64,000 nucleotides of DNA from Paralithodes platypus (GCA_032716605.1 CM064560.1:12950292-13014291); one strand, 5' to 3'. Positions 1-11,990 are shown, counted from the stretch's first letter. Program-made: numbers and translations. Notes: a model not told the origin generated them from the sequence alone.

Positions 1-451
1 AAATTTTACAATTTAGTATGACTAGAATGTCTGAAATTTTCAAATTATCCCGAGTAAATGTCTCTAGATATAAAAGAAATGGCTGCTAGATTGAAGTAAA
101 TAGCTCTACATTTAGCGGTAATATGTAGCGTTACAACTGGCAACACTGCAACCACCACCTCCCTTCCACCCTCCATAGAATGTCACCACAAAATACCGCT
201 AGATCCTTTCTCAAAAGTCGCTAGCATGTTGCTACATAGTCAAACAATGTTAGAATAATGCTGCAATTTCTAAAGAGTTTTGGTTTGTTTGTTTTGCAAA
301 TTTTACAATGGAATATGACTAGAATGTCTGAAATTTTCAAATTATCCCTAGTAAATGTCTCTAGATATGAAAAAATGGCTGCTAGATTGAAGTCAATACC
401 TCCACATCTAGCGATAATGTAGCGATGTTAAAACTGGCAGTACTGTAAAGC
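1..451. repeat. Direct duplication of a ~150 bp AT-rich unit
   Basis: Two direct copies of about 150 bp lie at roughly 1-155 and 297-451. Both start AAATTTTACAAT and share 'gactagaatgtctgaaat', then 'ggctgctagattgaagt'. They differ by scattered substitutions and small indels, so the duplication is not recent. No coding potential is seen. Its origin is unknown. Confidence 0.8.
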
Positions 452-710
452 CTCCTCCTCCCGCTCCCCCAAACAAAAAAAAGACAGGACCCTCTCATCG
501 CCCAATAATTATTGTCTGAAGTTTGTATTTCCTTATCTTATCCTGTGTATAATTGTAAGCCTTCCACGTGTCTCTATTAAGTAATGACATTTAACAGGAT
601 TCATTATTTAAATACAAGGCTGAATATTTATCGGAAGTAGTTATTTGCCTTCGGAAAGCTGAAATATAATGTTTGCACAAATGGTAGGTATAACTATTTG
701 CTCTGTGCTA

Positions 711-1004
711 AAGAGAGAGAGAGAAAATTATAATTCCTTTTCGTTGCCTACTATATCCTTCCCTCCTCTCTCTCTCTCTCTCCATTCCCTCCCCTCCCCT
801 CTCTATCTCCATGCTCTCGCTCTCTCTCTCTCTCTGGGCCTAATGTAAATATTTGCGCTATTTATAACTCGCCCTAACGGGCAAAATATTGAGTGGAGGG
901 AACTAAAATGGTGTGTAATAAGAAGAGATGGCCGATTCTCCCCATAGACGTCAAACTTAGATAGTGACGGAGGTGGAGGGTGTGTTTGTGTGTCAGATGG
1001 GATC

Positions 1005-1036
<32 letters not shown>
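711..1036. repeat. Cluster of (GA)n/(CT)n microsatellites
   Basis: There is a GA run near 711-725 and CT runs near 765-834 and 1005-1036, separated by unique AT-rich sequence. The Arg-Glu repeats in a minus-strand frame here are a translation of the CT runs, not a protein. No gene is seen between 452 and 1330. Confidence 0.85.
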
Positions 1037-1040
<4 letters not shown>

Positions 1041-1329
1041 CCAGTATTGTATGACACCGTATTTCACTTTCGCCATTTTACTTGCAGCAACAACATCCAA
1101 TGGTATGTTGGGGCTTTTATTATAATCAAGTAAACAATTATAGTTACAGCAACAACATTATTATATACTGTACTAGAGTGGTGGGGGATGTACACATAGG
1201 CAATTATACCTTCAAAAACAACATTCCAAGTAGTGTTGGGGCTTGTAGTACAAGGTCGAAATACAAAGGGAACACTTCATTACGGCCACAACAAAAATAG
1301 CCAAACTCATAAACGGCCACTACCAAAAA

Positions 1330-1737
1330 CACCACTCTCCTTTAATTAAGGCCAGTCCAAATCAACAACTCTACCCAAATCCACCAATCAACCCAAATCA
1401 ACAACTCAACCCAAATCATCCAATCAACAAAAATCAACCTTGCAACCTAATTCAACAACAAATTAACTTAAATCAACCAATCAACCTCTCAGCCAAAATC
1501 AACCACACAACCCAAATTAACCAATAAACCCAAATCAATCACTCAACCCAAAGCAACAGATTAACCACTCAACCCAAATCAACCACTCATCCCAAATAAA
1601 CCAATCAACTCAAGTAAAATCAACTATTCAATCAAAATCAACCACCTAGTCAAAATCAACCACTCAACCCAAATCAACCACTCAACCCATATCAACCACC
1701 CAACTCAAATCAACCACCCAACTCTAATCAACCACTT
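1330..1737. repeat. Degenerate satellite with CAACCCAAATCAACC core
   Basis: About 400 bp are made of a diverged short unit, CAACCCAAATCAACCACT and variants, repeated head to tail. Unit length varies around 14-18 bp. It runs directly into the LINE-derived block that follows. Confidence 0.8.
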
Positions 1738-2870
1738 TATTGGTATTGATCCCACTCGGTAGCCTATTCCACATATCTACAACTCTTACCAAACAAATCG
1801 AGGCAAATCCCTTACACAGCCAATCTCTCTCTCGCTCATGTTTGTTTGCACACTGGTACAAATGAGGAAGATCCCATACACATGCAACCAAGATGAAAAT
1901 GAGAGCCTGCAGTGCAGAGAGACCCTTTCACACCCAACCCATCTCGTCCGATCAAATTTTATGTTGAAGCTCTGTTGTTATTGATCCCACTATAGCACTC
2001 GGTAGCCTATTCCACATATCTACAACTCTTTTACCAAGCTAATAGAGGCAGATCCCTTACACAGCCAATCTCTTTCTCTTTCGCTCTTGTTTGTTTACAC
2101 ACCGGTACAAATGAGGCAGATCCCTTACACATGCAACCAAGATGAAAATGGGAGTCTGCAGAGAGCCAAGTGGCCCACATAAGGCAGATCCCTTTCACAC
2201 TCAACCCATCTCATAAACGTTACCTGTTATTTACACTATTTACTATACACCCCTATTATCATATACCTGCAACCAAAACACATTTGTAAGAAATAGGAAC
2301 ATAAGAAAATGGGAGTGTAGAGGGCCAATTGGCCCACACAAGACAGATCCTTTTCACACCAAACCCATCTCATAAAAACTCTCTCCCATTTATCTCTGTC
2401 TCCCTTACATTTATGACATCCTAGCCTCTCTCTCTCACAAATGAGAACATTAAAAAAACGGAATCTGCAGAGAGCCGATTGGCCCACACATGTCAGATCC
2501 CTTTCACACCCAACCCATCCCGCGCTCTCTCTCTCTCCCTCATATTTATCGCTATCTTCCTTACGTTTACGACATCCTATTCTCTCTTGCCATACTCTCT
2601 CTCTCTCTCCCTCACAAATGAGAACCAATAAAATAAGAAAACGGGAGTCTCCAGAGCCGATTGTCCTACACATGGCAGATCCCTTTCACACCCAACCCAT
2701 ATCGTTCTATCTAATTACAAGTTGAAGCTCTATTGTTCTTGATCCCATTATAGCACTCGGTAGCCTCTTCCACATAATCTACAACTCTTTTACTAAACGG
2801 ATAGAGGCAGATCCCTTATACAGCCAATCTCTCCCTCTCTCGCTCTTGTTTGTTTGCACAATCTGCTCCT
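1738..2870 (-). repeat. Tandem array of LINE 3'-end fragments (degenerate)
   Basis: Related units recur near 1738, 1976 and 2740, with partial units between. Each contains 'ttgatcccac...actcggtagcctattccacatat'. Read on the minus strand this gives VVDMWNRLPS...VGSITT, which resembles the C-terminal tail of non-LTR reverse transcriptases, where WN-LP is conserved. The units also carry CT runs and a 'ggcagatcccttacacagcc' box. There is no intact frame. I read it as a retrotransposon 3' end amplified in tandem. The family-level call is inference. Confidence 0.55.
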
Positions 2871-2974
2871 TCTGTAGTTTCTCGATGCCCGATAAGTTAA
2901 ATGATCTTTTAATATTTGTATCCAACACAATACCCTGCTTGCAAAACCGCTCAAACCCCGGACAACGTTGCTTG

Positions 2975-3965
2975 CAACTTTAATTATTATTGTTATTGTA
3001 TCATTAATGTTACTTGTGTTTCCATTATTGCTAGTGTATTATCATCCATGTGTTTCAGCCATTATAAACAGAATGTACAACTTTTCCACATTTCACCTTG
3101 TCACACACACACACAAACACATATACAAAAGAATGTCCTCATTTCTATAATATCCCCTAAGCTGTCACCACTTTTCCTCTTTTCAATCCCTCATTTGATC
3201 TGGCCTGAGAATTGACCTCCCATTATAACCCTTACCTGACCCAACCTGCACTCACTCACACACAAACTTACAAAATGCTTCCCTCTTTTAACCCCCTCTG
3301 TCACATATGACGCGACCGCGTCATATAGCGGTTTCACCCAAGAGTATCATATGATGCAGTCGTGTCATATGAACCTAGTGAAATAGCTCAATAATAAGTT
3401 ATATGACGCTTTTGCGTCATTTTGAGCTCAGTAAGTTAGGTAAGTTAGATAATAATCTGTCTGTTGATGGCAACCCCAAATTCCTCCAACTTCTAACGGT
3501 CCCTCAGTGTGAGAAAGACTGTTGTGGGGGAAATATCGGGCGCTTGGGCACCCATAACTTTCGTAACTTAATATGTCTGGGGGGGGTTAACATACAATTT
3601 GTCCAATACTTTCTCCTCGCATTGTAGCAATATTTATATATACACATTCTGCTGCAGCGAAGGTACAGTAGCCCAACTAAGTTTTGCGACAAAATATTAG
3701 TTATGTGGCACCTGTCTAGTTTGCGCTCCCGTCCCAAGCCCGTGTGCTCGCGTCTAGCAGAGACCCGTGGTGTCTAGGCAGGCCCCACCGCCTGCACTAG
3801 TAGCTACAGCCACGGCACACAGCACTCGCACACGCTGGGCGCAACATATGACAATATTGCTATCATTATTTGTTTGTATAATAATAGAAGGTTCTCTCTC
3901 TCTCTCTCTTTCTCTCTAAATATAAATAGATTTACGCGTGACAAACTTTGTAGATTAGCACACAC
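2975..3965. repeat. Duplicated block A (inverted copy at 9190-10180)
   Basis: This ~1 kb block recurs on the opposite strand at about 9190-10180. Shared landmarks include 'gctagtgtattatcatc', a CA run, 'aagctgtcaccacttttcc', 'gtagcccaactaagttttg' and 'gacccgtggtgtctaggca'. The inverted copy lacks the 295-bp TTAA element found here at 3292-3586, and so gives its empty site. Apparent frames in the block are not conserved between copies. Confidence 0.75.
3292..3586 (-). mobile_element. TTAA-flanked MITE, family C, copy 1
   Basis: The 295-bp insertion is bounded by TTAA at 3288-3291 and 3587-3590. Its left end is CCCCCTCTGTCACATATGAC. Its right end, read inward on the minus strand, is CCCCCCCCAGACATATTAAG. 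It contains several near-palindromes of the type ATGACGCGACCGCGTCAT. The inverted duplicate block near 9836 has a single TTAA at the same place. A related copy in the other orientation is split by the BEL/Pao element at 53576-60782. The TTAA target and CCC-type ends are known for the piggyBac superfamily. No transposase is encoded, so the assignment is inference. Confidence 0.8.
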
Positions 3966-4099
3966 ACACACACGCACACACCAGAATGGTAAGCGTCACT
4001 ACTTTATAGATCCACATTGTATACATAACTTAAAATGAACACAATAAGTTGCATAGATTGTTATTTTATAATCTATTATACACTTGTTAGTGATTGTTT

Positions 4100-4335
4100 T
4101 AATAAGAGCCCCGGCCTCCTTAACACTATACTTGGTGTTAATAAGAGCCCCGGCCTCCTTAACACTATACTTGGTGTTAATAAGAGCCCCGGCCTCCTTA
4201 ACACTATACTTGGTGTTAATAAGAGCCCCGGCCTCCTTAACACTATACTTGGTGTTAATAAGAGCCCCGGCCTCCTTAACACTATACTTGGTGTTAATAA
4301 GAGCCCCGGCCTCCTTAACACTATACTTGGTGTTG
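4100..4335. repeat. Six-copy 39-bp minisatellite
   Basis: Six nearly perfect head-to-tail 39-bp units carry 'aataagagccccggcctcct' followed by 'taacactatacttggtgtt'. Since 39 is a multiple of three and the unit has no stop in several frames, open frames appear on both strands. They are a by-product of the repeat. Confidence 0.95.
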
Positions 4336-7130
4336 GTGTCAGCGACATTGGCTGTAATTCTTATCCTTAGCCTTTCTATAACCCAGAAAGTGCTCGAGAA
4401 ACAACGGGTAGTCAATTTCTACATCCATTTCCTGATCTACTCCTATATTTGTTTTGTTCTTTATAAGATGTTATGCGGTCAGGATTAGCTCCAAGTTCGC
4501 TGACACCGGGTATAGATTTTATGAGTTATCCTAAACGTTTATATGCATCAACTGTATTAGATGTTGCTCAATAAAATTTAATTTATACAGCTAAATGACT
4601 AAGAGACTTAATTTGTCCGAACGTTTAAAGCATCTGAGGTGAAGCCAGTGATCTTGGGGGCTAATAAGTGATTGAGGTTTCCGAATGTTTGTGTGCGAAC
4701 TGTTGTATGGATTCTTCCCCTGCCGCCTCTTGTTTTGCCTCCTTTCATGTGTATCTTGTTGATACTCTCTACCCCTTGTGGGAATAAGGGCTGGCTACTG
4801 ACTAAATTACAAACGTCAAATTAAGAGTAGTATGCTGCTGTCACGTTTGTTAAATGCTTAATCATCAATCTTGTAATGGAATTTAACCCTGTTGGCTATG
4901 AGTGTCTCGCTCTCTATTAACCTTTCCTTTCCCAAGCATACGAATCGATAAACAGACAAAAAATACCTTCAAAGATATTGACATGTCAGTAAAGTTTTCA
5001 ATAAATATCCACATGAAAGATTGTTGATTAAAGAAGCAGCTCATGGAGTAGGGCGAACTATATTACGTGAATTAGACCATGGCTAATTAGTAGGAAACAA
5101 AAAATTAACATTAACAGTAGCCCATATAATCAGATTGGGTGTAATGAAGGTTGGGGTCTTACACGATGGTCAGTTTTAGTTCCTCAATTGTTCATCTTTT
5201 ACATTAACCACCTTGATTTAGGCCTAATTAAAAAGATTGGTAATTTTTCAAATGACACTAAATATAGGTTGAATTAGTGATCCTGATAACGATTCATGCT
5301 CTCCAAAAATAATTTGATACACTACCCGAATGGTGCAATACCTTGTCAGTTGATATTTAATGTAGATAAATACATGCAGTTTAGTGAACATTGGGAAATC
5401 GACAGAAATTTCAGGATATAAATTTAACAATATTTGTTTCGTCAATAATTACGCACCATATATCTCCCGTATGAGGAGATTCAATAGCTCAATGCATTCT
5501 TGTGATGTCCGATTCCATTACCCATCTCCCTTACTCAAGGCCAGGGTAGCCAGTAACCACCAGCTATATCTCAGAAAAAAATATATAGTTTGTTGACCAA
5601 TCTGAGTGGTGACAGGGGCAAGACGCAATCTGAGTGGTGACAGGGGCAAGACGCAATATCAGTGGTATCTAGATGGCTAAATAACATGGAATTAAGTAAC
5701 TATTATTACACAACATTTGGAAGTCATCATCAGTCGTGATATGAAACCAAAAAACAATGCAACATTGTTTGCAATCAGAGTTTTTAAATATATATCTACA
5801 GTAGAAGCGTGAATAACAACACACGTAATTTTTAAATTTCACCCGTCCTTAGTAAGGCTTCACATGGATTATGTTTTTAATTTTGCTGTCCAGTGTCCAT
5901 AGATTGATTGGAAGTTACGGTACAAAGAAGAATGTCAAAACTATCCAGAAAAATAGAACATTAGAACACAATAATATTCTAACGCCTGACGACTAAGGCC
6001 AAAATGACACGGAATTATAGCCAGAATAGGTTAGAACATTTAATAGAAGAAAACGATTATTGAGGTAGTGAATATCATGAAATATATGATATGGTCAGTA
6101 CAAAAGAAAGGGGACTTGGGAAAACATTAGGCTTGCATATATTAGAAGTGTAGAGTAAGAGAGGATATAATACAGATGCTTAAGTTGTAAGTGGGATCCA
6201 CAAAGACGATGTGGAAAACGGACTGCTGCTCAGTGATAAGCATGCAACAGTTTGGTAGATATGTGAAATAGGCTACCGATTGCTACAGTAGGATCAATAA
6301 CGACAGAAAGTTTAGAAACATAATTAGATAGGCACATGGCTGTGATGTGCTGATTGTCAATGGGATCCGCCATGAATCAGCCCTCTGAAAAAATCCCTCT
6401 TTTATTATTTGTGTTTATGTTAATGTTTATGTAGGCCTAGTGGAATTAGGACGCGTATTTGGCAGTTTATTCAGACTAGCATTATACTATTATATTCAGA
6501 GTAGAAAAGGAGACTATTTTATTCAGAGTAGAAAGGAAATATGAAAGTCAAACGGTAAATATGACATAGTATGTGTCCCTATAATTCCTACAGAACCTCA
6601 TTAAGTAGTATAAACCCTCTAATGAAAAGCCCGATTAAACTTCCAAAATTAGTCAATCCTAATATGGGATTAATGATTATATATTTATTGATTCTCATGC
6701 TAAACTGGTCTCTCTATTCACCAATGATAGTTTAGGTAAGGTATTATTTACTATATTCGCAAACAAGATATATGCATTCACTAAGGGGGGAGGGGGAATT
6801 AATAATGGAAGATTTATCCTATATTGCACAGATAGTGGCGGGCGAAGTGGCTAGGATGAGTTACTAAACGGAACGTGGTTGGTTTTTAGGTAAACAACCG
6901 ATGGTATAGACAGGGTTGGTTAATGTGCATATTATATCAAGTCATGCTAGCTTAATAGTTTTTGGACAATATAAGTAAGGAGTTAATTAGTAAGTTAGTG
7001 GTATTAGTGGATGAGTAAAGAAATTAAGATGTTTTATAATGCTCGGTTAATATGAAATTAGCCAAGAATGATATGATGGAATGTATTACTCTGTATGATG
7101 ACTATTCTATATATTTTATGCACAATATCA
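4336..7130. other. AT-rich stretch without a recognisable gene
   Basis: I find no convincing gene in this stretch. Two things stand out. A perfect ~32-bp tandem duplication near 5600-5660 contains 'gagtggtgacaggggcaaga'. Around 6190-6370 the plus strand resembles a decayed LINE tail ('gataggctaccgattgctacag...ggatcaataacgacagaaag'), related to the units at 1738-2870. Everything else is AT-rich and full of stops. Confidence 0.5.
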
Positions 7131-7139
7131 ACTAGGACT

Positions 7140-7690
7140 AACTCGCATGCCGTGTGTTCCTACGCCTCCAACAGCGCAGTCTTCGACCATGCGTGGTTGA
7201 GCTGAAAGTTTTCTTTTCTGAGAAAACAACTCTTGGTTGGGAGAGAGGTATCCTGACCAGGATTCGAACCCACTCACTCCAGGTATGTTTGGGAGAGTTG
7301 GGCACCGTAGCCACTCGGGTCTGTTTGTGCCTCTTGGTTAGTTTTGGCTTGACAACTGGTGATCTATGTTTATATCCCATCTCCTTCAATATCTTGCGTA
7401 TAGTTTCTGTGGAAACTTGAAGTTGCAAATGTTGCTTATTTCCATGGCGTTGGAGAATGGATGGTAATCCATATACTGTTTAATTTCTTGGTCCTGTTAT
7501 GACGTGGTTTTCCGCTTAGCTCCACTTCTATGTCGGTCTGTCATTTGTCCTTCTTCCCACCTTTGTTTTTGCCACTGGTAAATGTTCCGACACCCCACTC
7601 TCGCTCATCCCAACCATACTACTGCGTTCAGCAACCTTGCTGAATGGATGACTAGGTGTGATGTTGGCAAGAGAGTATTGAGGATTTTCT
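7140..7690 (-). pseudogene. Broken Tc1/mariner-type transposase
   Basis: The minus-strand translation gives VSTETIRKILKEMGYKHR followed by KPKLTKRH, which is the end of the helix-turn-helix region of Tc1/mariner transposases. Further on comes VVFSEKKTFSS, which matches the segment around the second catalytic Asp in this family (usually F-S-D-E). Here that Asp is replaced by Glu. A tRNA-like SINE segment sits between the two blocks at 7249-7320. The higher-coordinate side (to about 7690) holds a frameshifted N-terminal HTH region. The gene cannot make an active enzyme. Confidence 0.7.
7249..7320 (-). mobile_element. tRNA-derived SINE head inside the Tc1/mariner remnant
   Basis: The minus strand reads as a degraded tRNA. 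It starts CCGAGTGGCTACGGTGCCC, like an A box, and ends GGGTTCGAATCCTGG, a near-perfect B box with T-arm. It lies in frame inside the transposase fragment, so the transposase was already present when the SINE arrived. No tail is obvious. Confidence 0.65.
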
Positions 7691-8022
7691 GATCACCTCA
7701 GTTTCCAATAATTACAGCTTCACGCTTTTATATTTATTTATTTATGTATTTTTTTACCGATAAAAGTTCGACCTGGGAATATATTGCGTGAAGTGTTAAT
7801 GCATGGTTGGAGTGGCTGTAGATATGCATGTAATCTGTAATCAACCAATTGCCGATATCTGGATTTTGAGTGTTTGGTTGACCTGTACGGTACCCATCCA
7901 GCTAGTAATAGACCACCAACACTAAAACAGACGTTGTAAGTGGCCTCTGATTACAGAGGCCTATTTATACTGCTAGGTCAAGAGAGGCGCATTGTGTAAC
8001 AAGAATTGCCAAAATGTTTCTT

Positions 8023-8088
8023 TCCCGCCTGGGAATGGAACCCGTGTCCTTTTGGCTGTGAACCAAGTGCGCTAACCAATATGGCGGG
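8023..8088 (-). mobile_element. tRNA-derived SINE head (Val-like anticodon)
   Basis: On the minus strand CCCGCC at one end pairs with GGCGGG at the other. Between them are GGTTAGCGCACTTGG, like an A box with D arm, a TTGG/CCAA anticodon stem around a TTCACAG loop (anticodon CAC), and a T arm GGGTTCCATTCCC. The stems are imperfect and the sequence sits in repetitive DNA, so it is a SINE rather than a working tRNA. Confidence 0.55.
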
Positions 8089-8289
8089 TGCCCAACTCCG
8101 AAAGGAGTTGAAGTAGGGGAGCTATCCCCCCGCCAAAGGCGGCTTTCTAGGGCCTTTCCTAGCTGATGCTGAGAGGATTGGGTTCTAGTCATGTGGTGAT
8201 GGGCTGGTCTATCAGAGTGAGAGCTGAGCAATCTCTGCCATACCCATAGCTTACTCTGACTGTTCCTTTTACTTATATATCTTCTAGAT

Positions 8290-8634
8290 CTCAAGTGACG
8301 GCGTCTTTTCCGTGGATCGACCTCCCTACTGCCAACCTAAAAGTTGGCAGATTGGGAGACAAAGCGTCACATTTTTCCCTTGCCCCTCAACTTTCCCTTC
8401 ATAATTGCTGAGGGGCACAGGGCCTTGGGTGGGGCTTTGGTTTCCCGGGCGTTTCCGCGCCCTCCTCAGCTCCCTGCCTTAGAGTGGCTTCGGTCACCTG
8501 GGTTTTGTTAGTGGTAAGCAGGGAGGGTTTTGTGGGGGCACTCTATGGCCTTGGCCTTGCTCTGGACCTTGGGGCTGTTCGGCCAGGCAGCCTGGGGAAC
8601 AACAACAACAACAACAACCAATATGCTACGGACC

Positions 8635-8673
<39 letters not shown>

Positions 8674-8680
8674 TTCTGTA
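8290..8680 (+). repeat. Retroelement 3' end with (CAA)n, plus (TG)n
   Basis: A GC-richer segment ends 'tgttcggccaggcagcct' at 8577-8594, followed by (AAC)n and then a TG microsatellite at 8638-8672. The same 18-base end recurs at 48077-48094, so this is probably the 3' end of a dispersed retroelement with a CAA-type tail. The element type cannot be told from the sequence. Confidence 0.5.
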
Positions 8681-9073
8681 AAATAGAACTTAAATGATAT
8701 ACCCGGTAAACTAAATAATGTTTAGTTATACTCCCATATATTTCCATAGTAAACAGAATTTCATCGAAGTTAGATTCTAAAATGATGATACGGTAACGAT
8801 AATGTTCTATATTCTAATAGTATCTCATAGAAACAGTAAGAACTTTAGCTGTATATTAATACACGTTCTTATCATTAATAATATTACCTGATGCAGATGT
8901 TGCAAATAGAACTACTTGTATAACCCAGCACTGCAAGATGATGCAGATTATAACATACCTGTATTATCTAAAGAGCGTTAATTAGATAAAAGAACACAAT
9001 TATTTACACCTCATTGTTTTATCGGGGAAATCAGCGTAGAATGTGAGTATATAACACTGAACTTTGCCTTCCG

Positions 9074-9074
<1 letters not shown>

Positions 9075-9148
<74 letters not shown>
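9075..9148. repeat. (GT)n microsatellite, about 70 bp
   Basis: This is a pure GT run of roughly 35 units. The Thr-His repeats in a minus-strand frame are its translation. Confidence 0.97.
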
Positions 9149-9149
<1 letters not shown>

Positions 9150-9189
9150 AATTAATCTACAAATAGTGTAGCGTGAAAATCGATTGATA

Positions 9190-10180
9190 TTAACCTCCTC
9201 AGAGAGAGAGAGAGAGAGACTTCTAATATGATACAAACAAATAATGATAGCAATATTGTCATATGTAGCGCCCAGCATATGCGAGTACTGTGTCTGTGTG
9301 CCCTGGCTGTGGTATCGCAGGCGGTGGCGCCTGCCTAGACACCACGGGTCTCTACTAGACACGACCACACGGGCTTGGGACGGGAGTGCAAACTAGACAG
9401 GTGCCACGTACCTAATTTTGTTGAAAAACTTAGTTGGGCTACTGTACATGTAACTTAAATTAGCCAAGAGTCTAACTGTATAATGTTATCTGCTTCAGGT
9501 TGGACACTTTTTTTGTTTTTTACTTTGATAAATATATAGCTCAAAAACCCATACTTATCAGTGTATTATACACATATTATATATATGGGGTGTGCTTAAC
9601 CTAATGTGTGAACACACAATTGTTTTGGTATATATAAATATATATGCAAATGCACATAATATTATATTGTACATACACGCTCACGTATACAAACAGACAT
9701 ACATGCAATACACAACTACACACGCCCATATACAGGTGCAGTGTGCACATATACTTATACATGTACCTTTGTAGCAGCAGAACGTATATGTATAAATATT
9801 GCTACAATTCGAGGAGAAAGTATTGGAGAAATTGTATGTTAAAAGAGGGAAGCATTTTGTAAGTTTGTGTGTGAGTGAGTGCAGGTAGGGTCAGGTAAGT
9901 GTTATAATGGGAGCTCAATTATCTGCAGGCCAGATCAAATGAGGGATTGAAAAGAGCAAAAGTGGTGACAGCTTAGGGGGGATTATAGTACTGAGGACTT
10001 TCTTTTGTATATGTGTGTGTGTGTGTGTGTGTGTGAGTGTGTGTGTGTGAGACAAGGTGAAATGTGGAAAAGTTGTACATTCTGTTTATAAAGGTTGAAA
10101 CAGAGATGATAATACACTAGCAATAATGGAAACAAAGTAACAGTAATGATAAAACAACAATAATAATTATATATTGATAG
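9190..10180. repeat. Duplicated block B (inverted copy of 2975-3965)
   Basis: In reverse complement this block matches 2975-3965, with two interruptions. Here about 330 bp of AT-rich sequence (roughly 9440-9770) splits it, while the TTAA element of the other copy is absent near 9836. It includes a GT array at 10012-10050. No conserved frame supports a gene. Confidence 0.7.
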
Positions 10181-10282
10181 GGGCATGTATGAGCGACCCA
10201 TTCCACACATGCCAATTTCCCTTCCTCATAATCAATTTATTAGTAAAATTCTTTGACCATGAGAACCGCAGAACATGAACGT

Positions 10283-10372
10283 ATTACCTCATATGAAATA
10301 CATACAGCATAGTAAATACATACAGCATAGTAAATACATACAGCATAGTAAATACATACAGCATAGTAAATA
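10283..10372. repeat. 18-bp tandem repeat
   Basis: Four to five units of AAATACATACAGCATAGT occur head to tail. The following purine-rich segment (10390-10560) has no gene. Confidence 0.9.
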
Positions 10373-10794
10373 TAATCATAAAAGTATATCAAGAAAGATA
10401 AAAGCAAAAATTAAGAAACGAGGAAGAAATGAAGGGAATACAAATAAAAGAAAGAAATGGAGGTAAGAAAAGGGGAGAGAACGAAGGTAAGAACGTGTAA
10501 AGTAAGGGAAGTATTATTAAACCTCTGCCATGTCCTTCCATTTTTTTTCGATCACTATGACCCGCCCTAGCTTGTAAATTATCAGAACGAACGAAACTGA
10601 ACAAGGACCATTGACAAAATTTAAGAGGTTCCTCCTATAGAAGTCATTCAGTCATAGCCCGAGTGGCTTTAACAAAATATTGATCGCAGGGAGAGATAAT
10701 TTGAATAATCAAAGAAATGTAGGTAGGGGAATGGGGAAAGAGAGAAGTTGAGAAATAGAAGTGGGAACCTAGGGTAGTATTATGATAGACGAAT

Positions 10795-11990
10795 AGTGTA
10801 GTAGCCTACAGCAGTGAATAGTGTAGTAGCCAGTCGTAGTAGCCTACAGCAGTGAATAGTGTAGTAGCCTACAGCAGTGAATAGTGTAGTAGCCTACAGC
10901 AGTGAATAGTGTAGTAGCCTACAGCAGTGAATAGTGTAGTAGCCTACAGCAGTGAATAGTGTAGTAGCCTACAGCAGTGAATAGTGTAGTAGCCTACAGC
11001 AGTGAATAGTGTAGTAGCCTACAGCAGTGAATAGTGTAGTAGCCTACAGCAGTGAATAGTGTAGTAGCCTACAGCAGTGAATAGTGTAGTAGCCTACAGC
11101 AGTGAATAGTGTAGTAGCCTACAGCAGTGAATAGTGTAGTAGCCTACAGCAGTGAATAGTGTAGTAGCCTACAGCAGTGAATAGTGTAGTAGCCTACAGC
11201 AGTGAATAGTGTAGTAGCCTACAGCAGTGAATAGTGTAGTAGCCTACAGCAGTGAATAGTGTAGTAGCCTACAGCAGTGAATAGTGTAGTAGCCTACAGC
11301 AGTGAATAGTGTAGTAGCCTACAGCAGTGAATAGTGTAGTAGCCTACAGCAGTGAATAGTGTAGTAGCCTACAGCAGTGAATAGTGTAGTAGCCTACAGC
11401 AGTGAATAGTGTAGTAGCCTACAGCAGTGAATAGTGTAGTAGCCTACAGCAGTGAATAGTGTAGTAGCCTACAGCAGTGAATAGTGTAGTAGCCTACAGC
11501 AGTGAATAGTGTAGTAGCCTACAGCAGTGAATAGTGTAGTAGCCTACAGCAGTGAATAGTGTAGTAGCCTACAGCAGTGAATAGTGTAGTAGCCTACAGC
11601 AGTGAATAGTGTAGTAGCCTACAGCAGTGAATAGTGTAGTAGCCTACAGCAGTGAATAGTGTAGTAGCCTACAGCAGTGAATAGTGTAGTAGCCTACAGC
11701 AGTGAATAGTGTAGTAGCCTACAGCAGTGAATAGTGTAGTAGCCTACAGCAGTGAATAGTGTAGTAGCCTACAGCAGTGAATAGTGTAGTAGCCTACAGC
11801 AGTGATAGTAGTGTAGTGTAGTAGCCTACAGCAGTGAATAGTGTAGTAGCCTACAGCAGTGAATAGTGTAGTAGCCTACAGCAGTGAATAGTGTAGTAGC
11901 CTACAGCAGTGAATAGTGTAGTAGCCTACAGCAGTGAATAGTGTAGTAGCCTACAGCAGTGAATAGTGTAGTAGCCTACAGCAGTGAATA
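10795..11990. repeat. Long homogeneous 25-bp minisatellite
   Basis: About 48 head-to-tail copies of a 25-bp unit contain GTAGTAGCCTACAGCAGTGA. Nearly all copies are identical. One irregular junction lies near 11805-11820. The inner GTAGCCTAC is close to a palindrome. Flanking DNA at about 10640-10790 and 12055-12235 is itself a diverged duplicate ('cccgagtggc...taacaa'). The high identity suggests recent expansion or ongoing homogenisation. Confidence 0.97.

Noticed and set aside
3999..4488. Open frames on both strands around 4000-4490
   Set aside because: They are produced by six copies of a 39-bp unit, a multiple of three without stops.
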